9,977 bases of DNA from Rhodospirillales bacterium RIFCSPLOWO2_12_FULL_67_15. Lineage in GTDB: Bacteria > Pseudomonadota > Alphaproteobacteria > Rhodospirillales > 2-12-FULL-67-15. The translations under genes and the position numbers were made by a program. Position 1 is the stretch's first letter. The number at the start of each line of letters is the position of its first letter. This document shows, piece after piece, positions 6,320-9,977 of the stretch. Location: assembly GCA_001830475.1 (NCBI GenBank), contig MIAC01000139.1, positions 1 to 9,977 on the forward strand, given 5' to 3'. The notes under the pieces are model-generated. The model worked only from the letters and a program-made list of their open reading frames with translations, was not told the DNA's origin and did not search any database.

Positions 6320-6460
6320 GACGGCCAGTACATTCTCACCCAGAACATGATCGAGAAGAACCTGATGGTCTTCCGCTTCGCCGACGGCAAGCTCACCGAC
6401 ACCGGCCACAAGATCGCCGTCAAGGGCGGACCGGCGGGAATCCGGACGGCGGCGAAGTGA
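6320..6460 (+). pseudogene. C-terminal remnant of a beta-propeller (lactonase/YVTN-like) protein
   Basis: In this frame the DNA reads DGQYILTQNMIEKN, then LMVFRFADGKLTDTG, then HKIAVKGGPAGIRTAAK and a TGA. The order of a 'Q/N-N...N' strand, VFRF, a short turn with GKLTDTG, and a final hydrophobic strand is that of the last blade of lactonase/YVTN-type beta-propellers, whose full length is about 330-400 residues. Only ~46 residues remain. The upstream part is absent and replaced by repeat copy 2, which ends about 20 nt earlier. An ATG at 6347 could start a 37-residue peptide, but it has no ribosome site, so a remnant is more likely than a working gene. The family assignment is by eye. Confidence 0.55.
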
Positions 6461-6494
6461 GCGGCTAAAGCAGGTTGCGATCAGTCGGAATCGT

Positions 6495-6559
6495 CCCCCC
6501 CGCGTAAGCGGGGGTCCACGCTTTTGAAAAAGTTGGATTCCCGCTTTCGCGGGAATGAC
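6495..6559. repeat. Composite hairpin repeat (dRS3-like pattern)
   Basis: Two hairpins lie close together: CCCCCGC-GTAA-GCGGGGG (6497-6514) and ATTCCCGC-TTTC-GCGGGAAT (6537-6556). CTTTTGAAAAAG sits between them. The second fits the ATTCCC-N8-GGGAAT pattern of Neisseria dRS3 repeats, and similar hairpin repeats are common between genes in many proteobacteria. It carries no coding signal. Confidence 0.65.
6527..6556 (-). terminator. Likely terminator of ecm
   Basis: Read on the minus strand, the 8-bp stem ATTCCCGC/GCGGGAAT (6556-6537) is followed after CCAAC by TTTTT (6531-6527). It lies about 30 nt past the ecm stop, so the repeat probably doubles as its terminator. The T run is short and offset. 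Confidence 0.5.
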
Positions 6560-6588
6560 GAGGTGAACGCACCTGACCGCAACCCACT

Positions 6589-8595
6589 CTAGCGGGCCGC
6601 GTCGCCGACCAGTTGGGCGATGTCCGCGACGATGGCGTTCAAGTCGTAATCCTTGGGGGTGAAGACGCGGGCGACACCTTTCTTCTTGAGCGCCTCGACG
6701 TCGGCGGGGGGGATGATTCCGCCCGCCACAACTGGGATGTCTTGGCCGCCCTCGGCGCGCAGCCCCGCCAGCACGGCGGCGATGAGCGAAAGGTGCGAGC
6801 CCGAAAGCACCGAGATGCCGATCACGTCGGCGCCTTCCTGCAGGGCGGCGCGGACGATCCGCTCGGGCGTGACCCGGATGCCTTCGTAGATCACCTCGAA
6901 GCCGGCGTCGCGGGCGCGTAAGCTGACCTGCTCGGCGCCGCTGGAATGGCCGTCGAGGCCCGGTTTCGCCATCAGGAGCCGGGGCGGCCGGCCGAGGCGC
7001 AGGGCGAGCGCGCGGACCCGGGCGCGGACCTCGCCCAAGCCGGCGGTCTCGCCGGCCCGGGCTCCGGCGATGCCGGTCGGGGCGCGGTATTCGCCGAAGA
7101 CGCGCCGGAGCGCGTCCGCCCACTCGCCGGTGGTCGCGCCGGCACGGGCGCAGGCGATCGAGGGCTCCATCACGTTCCCACCTTCGCGCGCGGCGCGTTC
7201 CAGCGCCGCGAGCGAAGGAGCGACGGCCGAGTCGTCGCGCGCGGCGCGCCAGGCGGCGAGTTTGCGGATTTGCTCGGCTTCGGCCGCCGCGTCCGGGCTC
7301 AGGAACTCCGCCCCGCCCTGGCTAAGGGGCGAAGGATCGGCCTCGGTGAAGCAGTTGACGCCGACCACCTTGCGCGCGCCCGATTCGATCTCGGCCAAGC
7401 GCCGGGCGTTGGATTCGACCAGGCGGCGCTTCATGTAGCCGCTTTCGATCGCCGCGACCGCGCCGCCCATTGCCGTGATCGCCGCCAATTCGCTTTGCGC
7501 CGCCCGGCGTATTTCCTCGGTCTTGGCTTCGATCACCGGCGAGCCGGCGAGAATGTCGGGAAATTCGAGCAGGTCGGTCTCGAAGGCGACGATCTGCTGG
7601 AGCCGGATCGACCATTGCTGATCCCACGGGCGCGGCAGCCCGAGCGCCTCGTTCCACGCCGGCAACTGCACCGCGCGGGCGCGGGCGTCCTTGGACAACA
7701 CCACGCCGAGCATCGACAGGAGAATCCGGTAGACGTTGTTCTCGGGCTGCTGCTCGGTGAGACCGAGCGAGTTCACCTGCACCCCGTAGCGGAACCGGCG
7801 CAGTTTGGCGTCGGCGACGCCGTAGCGCAGCTGCGCGATTTCGTCCCAGAGAAGGGCGAACGCCCGCATCTTGCAGACCTCGGCGACGAAGCGCACGCCG
7901 GCGTTGACGAAAAAGCTGATCCGACCCACCACCGCCGGAAACTCGGCGGTTGCCACCTGGCCGGAACTTTTTAGCGCGTCGAGAAAGGCGATCGCGTTGG
8001 CGAGCGCGAAGGCGACTTCCTCGGGCGGCGTCGCGCCCGCTTCCTGCAAATGGTAGGAACAGACGTTGACCGGATTCCACTTCGGCATTTCGCGCGCGCA
8101 GAAAGCGATCGTGTCGGCGGTGAGCTTCAGGCTCGGTTGCGGCGGGAAAATGTAGGTTCCGCGGGCGAGATATTCCTTGAGAACGTCGTTCTGGGTGGTG
8201 CCCGCCAGCTCGGCGCGGCCCGCGCCTTGCTTTTCGGCGAGCGCGACGTAGAGCGCGAGCAGCCACGCCGCCGGCGCGTTGATGGTCATCGAGGTGTTCA
8301 TGCGCTTAAGCGGAATGCCGGCGAGCAGTTCTTCGAGGTCGCCCAAGTGCGCGATCGGCACGCCGACCTTGCCGACCTCGCCCTGGGCGAGCGCGTGGTC
8401 GGGATCGAGGCCGGTCTGGGTCGGCAGGTCGAAGGCGATCGAGAGGCCGGTCTGCCCGCGCGCGAGGTTGGCGCGGAACAGCGCGTTCGATAGCTGAGCC
8501 GAGCTGTGGCCCGAATAGGTGCGAATCAGCCACGGCGGATCGGCTTTGGGATTCGGGACCGGTTGTGCGTCCGCGCGCTTGGGGGTCATGGTCAT
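6589..8595 (-). CDS. ecm: Ethylmalonyl-CoA mutase (B12-dependent)
   Basis: Ecm converts (2R)-ethylmalonyl-CoA to methylsuccinyl-CoA in the ethylmalonyl-CoA pathway, using adenosylcobalamin. The 668-residue protein has the mutase TIM barrel (about residues 20-500) with RTYSGHSSAQLSNALF, FDLPTQTGLDPDHALA and MNTSMTINAPAAWLLALY. The C-terminal B12-binding domain starts near 540. It has GLDGHSSGAEQ with the cobalt-ligand histidine at residue 550, then SVLSGSHLS near 595 and VVAGGIIPP near 622. The GAEQ after DGH and the truncated barrel start resemble Ecm/MeaA more than methylmalonyl-CoA mutase, which is larger or two-subunit. I use the ATG at 8595. Another ATG follows two codons later, and an upstream GTG at 8685 would add basic residues not seen in the family. 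No strong ribosome site is visible. It is divergent from ccr. Confidence 0.93.
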   Translation of the reverse strand: MTMTPKRADAQPVPNPKADPPWLIRTYSGHSSAQLSNALFRANLARGQTGLSIAFDLPTQTGLDPDHALAQGEVGKVGVPIAHLGDLEELLAGIPLKRMNTSMTINAPAAWLLALYVALAEKQGAGRAELAGTTQNDVLKEYLARGTYIFPPQPSLKLTADTIAFCAREMPKWNPVNVCSYHLQEAGATPPEEVAFALANAIAFLDALKSSGQVATAEFPAVVGRISFFVNAGVRFVAEVCKMRAFALLWDEIAQLRYGVADAKLRRFRYGVQVNSLGLTEQQPENNVYRILLSMLGVVLSKDARARAVQLPAWNEALGLPRPWDQQWSIRLQQIVAFETDLLEFPDILAGSPVIEAKTEEIRRAAQSELAAITAMGGAVAAIESGYMKRRLVESNARRLAEIESGARKVVGVNCFTEADPSPLSQGGAEFLSPDAAAEAEQIRKLAAWRAARDDSAVAPSLAALERAAREGGNVMEPSIACARAGATTGEWADALRRVFGEYRAPTGIAGARAGETAGLGEVRARVRALALRLGRPPRLLMAKPGLDGHSSGAEQVSLRARDAGFEVIYEGIRVTPERIVRAALQEGADVIGISVLSGSHLSLIAAVLAGLRAEGGQDIPVVAGGIIPPADVEALKKKGVARVFTPKDYDLNAIVADIAQLVGDAAR

Positions 8596-8807
8596 CGAAC
8601 GGCTCGGAATCGGACAGGTATCGTTCGGGCGCCGGATTCGTTCGCAATTCCAAAAAGTTGCCCGAAACCGGCGGCGCCGGGACACGCTATCAAATTGTGC
8701 ATTGCAATAAAATATGAAAACTCATAAGACTTTCCGGGGATGGGAACAAGGTCGCGCGGGCCGGAAGTCACACGCTCTTCTTCGCTTGCGCGAGCCGAGG
8801 AGTTTCC
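8596..8807. promoter_or_regulatory. Shared ecm/ccr divergent regulatory region
   Basis: The 212-bp gap between the two start codons must carry the promoters of both genes unless one lies inside a coding region. Its centre (8690-8730) is AT-rich and holds TGCATTGCAATAAAATA (8698-8714). A weak plus-strand promoter, TTGCAA-N17-TAAGAC (8703-8731), can be drawn, but its -10 matches only 3/6. A compact GC inverted repeat CCGGCG-G-CGCCGG lies at 8668-8680. Coordinated control of the two pathway genes is expected; the regulator is not identifiable. Confidence 0.5.
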
Positions 8808-9977
8808 ATGACCCAAGCCAACCTCACCGCCCCGGGCCCGGCCAAAATCGTATCCCTCAATCCGGCCCGCGCCGGCAAGGACCTTTACGAGGTCGGCGAG
8901 ATCCCTCCGCTCGGGCACGTGCCGAAGCGCATGTACGCCTGGTGCATCCGGCGCGAGCGCCACGGCGCTCCCGAAACCGCGATGCAAATCGAAGTGGTGG
9001 ACGTGCCGGTCCTCGACAGCCACGACGTGCTGGTGCTGGTGATGGCCGCGGGCGTCAACTACAACGGCATCTGGGCTTGCCTCGGCAAGCCGATCACGCC
9101 GTTCGACATCCACAAATCCCCTTACCACGTCGCCGGGTCGGACGCCGCCGGCATCGTCTGGGCGGTGGGCGCCAAGGTCCGGCGCTGGAAGGTCGGCGAC
9201 GAGGTCGTCGTCCACTGCAATCAGGACGACGGCGACGACGAAGAGTGCAACGGCGGCGATCCCATGTTCTCGCCGTCGCAGCGCATCTGGGGCTACGAGA
9301 CGCCCGACGGTTCGTTCGCCCAGTTCTGCCGCGTCCAGGACCGCCAATTGATGCGCCGGCCCACCCATCTCACCTGGGAAGAGAGCGGCTGCTACATGCT
9401 GACGCTCGCCACCGCTTACCGGATGCTGTTCGGGCATCACCCGCACATTCTCCGCCCCGGCCACAACGTGCTGGTGTGGGGCGCGGCGGGCGGGCTCGGC
9501 TCCATGGCCGTGCAGATCATCGCCGCCGCCGGCGCCAACGCCATCGGCGTCGTGTCCGACGACGCCAAGCGCGATTTCGTGCTCCAGCTCGGCGCCAAGG
9601 GCACGATCAATCGCAGTCCGTTCAAGTGCTGGGGCCAGCTCCCCGACGTCGACGACGCGGCGGCCTACGCCGAATACATGAAAGAGTGCCGCCGCTTCGG
9701 CAAGGCGATCTGGGACACCACCGGCAAGGGCAAGGACGTGGATTTCGTCTTCGAGCATCCGGGCGAGGCGACCTTTCCCGTCTCCTGCTTCGTGGTCAAG
9801 CGCGGCGGCATGGTCGTCTTCTGCGCCGGCACCACCGGCTACAATCTCACCTTCGACGCGCGCTTCGTCTGGATGCGCCAGAAGCGCATCCAAGGCAGCC
9901 ACTTCGCCAACCTGATGCAGGCGAGCCAGGCCAACCAGATGGTCATCGAGCGCCGCATCGAGCCGTGCATGTCGGAA
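8808..9977 (+). CDS. ccr: Crotonyl-CoA carboxylase/reductase (partial, 3' end outside window)
   Basis: Ccr reductively carboxylates crotonyl-CoA to (2S)-ethylmalonyl-CoA with NADPH and CO2, the key step of the ethylmalonyl-CoA pathway. The window shows 390 residues of a protein usually about 430 long, and the frame is open to the edge. Medium-chain dehydrogenase features are clear: PYHVAGSDAAGIVWAVG near 105-121, and the NADPH-binding GAAGGLGSMAVQ at 225-236. Candidate CO2-site residues of characterised Ccr enzymes are present: the asparagine in GVNYNG (about 84), glutamate 164 in WGYETPDGSFAQF, and histidine 365 in QGSHFANL. The ATG is preceded by GAGGAG (8797-8802) with 5 nt spacing, a strong ribosome site. 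It is divergent from ecm, the enzyme that acts after epimerisation of its product. Confidence 0.95.
   Translation, partial: MTQANLTAPGPAKIVSLNPARAGKDLYEVGEIPPLGHVPKRMYAWCIRRERHGAPETAMQIEVVDVPVLDSHDVLVLVMAAGVNYNGIWACLGKPITPFDIHKSPYHVAGSDAAGIVWAVGAKVRRWKVGDEVVVHCNQDDGDDEECNGGDPMFSPSQRIWGYETPDGSFAQFCRVQDRQLMRRPTHLTWEESGCYMLTLATAYRMLFGHHPHILRPGHNVLVWGAAGGLGSMAVQIIAAAGANAIGVVSDDAKRDFVLQLGAKGTINRSPFKCWGQLPDVDDAAAYAEYMKECRRFGKAIWDTTGKGKDVDFVFEHPGEATFPVSCFVVKRGGMVVFCAGTTGYNLTFDARFVWMRQKRIQGSHFANLMQASQANQMVIERRIEPCMSE

Noticed and set aside
6271..6468. 65-codon plus-strand frame after repeat copy 2
   Set aside because: It is arginine/proline-rich shadow translation. The frame one base later shows the beta-propeller tail.
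6490..6560. Possible CRISPR array from the paired hairpins
   Set aside because: There are only two unlike hairpins, with no regular repeat-spacer pattern and no cas genes.
8592..9902. A 436-codon antisense frame opposite ccr, and similar long frames opposite pepP (4599-5672) and argH (324-1100)
   Set aside because: High-GC coding DNA produces long open frames on the other strand. These have no ribosome sites or family motifs, whereas the opposite strand is clearly coding.

Overview
The window is high-GC, tightly packed bacterial DNA that looks alphaproteobacterial, probably Rhodospirillales-like. The signs are the argH / small LptM-like lipoprotein pair with a divergent tlpA, a DUF1127 protein, and a divergent ethylmalonyl-CoA mutase / crotonyl-CoA carboxylase-reductase pair, which marks the ethylmalonyl-CoA pathway. 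All family assignments come from reading motifs in the translated sequence. No database search was run.

Layout. (1) Positions 31-1775, minus strand: argH (last step of arginine synthesis) is translationally coupled to a 93-residue lipoprotein. lysA probably follows beyond the left edge, but it cannot be shown here. (2) Positions 1799-2727, plus strand: a membrane-anchored TlpA-type thioredoxin is coupled to a small two-cysteine lipoprotein. (3) Positions 2728-2869: three hairpins, one a convincing terminator for the DUF1127 gene that converges from the right. A 20-nt direct repeat flanks the central hairpin and includes the lipoprotein stop codon. (4) Positions 2870-3256, minus strand: an unusually long DUF1127 protein. 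(5) Positions 3257-3641: an intergenic region with a strikingly AT-rich core and a 23-bp palindrome. (6) Positions 3642-5675, plus strand: a three-domain Xaa-Pro aminopeptidase (M24B). (7) Positions 5810-6244, plus strand: a small conserved-looking protein that may have a degenerate GIY-YIG-like fold. (8) Positions 6245-6588: no intact gene; it holds repeat copy 2, the C-terminal remnant of a beta-propeller/lactonase-like gene, and a hairpin repeat. (9) Positions 6589-8595, minus strand, ecm, and 8808 to the right edge, plus strand, ccr. They share a 212-bp regulatory gap.

How the genes relate. Ccr reductively carboxylates crotonyl-CoA to ethylmalonyl-CoA, and the B12-dependent Ecm converts ethylmalonyl-CoA to methylsuccinyl-CoA. 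The pair therefore supplies the diagnostic steps of acetate or C2 assimilation without a glyoxylate shunt. The remaining genes are housekeeping or envelope functions without an evident link to that pathway.

The most unusual feature is an ~88-bp repeat present twice (5643-5731 and 6211-6297). Each copy lies across the 3' end of a different gene, supplies its last ~10 codons and stop codon, and does so in a different reading frame in each gene. Each copy also carries a 10-bp inverted repeat followed by a T-rich stretch, so it could end both translation and transcription. A gene remnant starts just downstream of copy 2. I found no defence system, CRISPR array, tRNA, rRNA or insertion-sequence transposase in the window.
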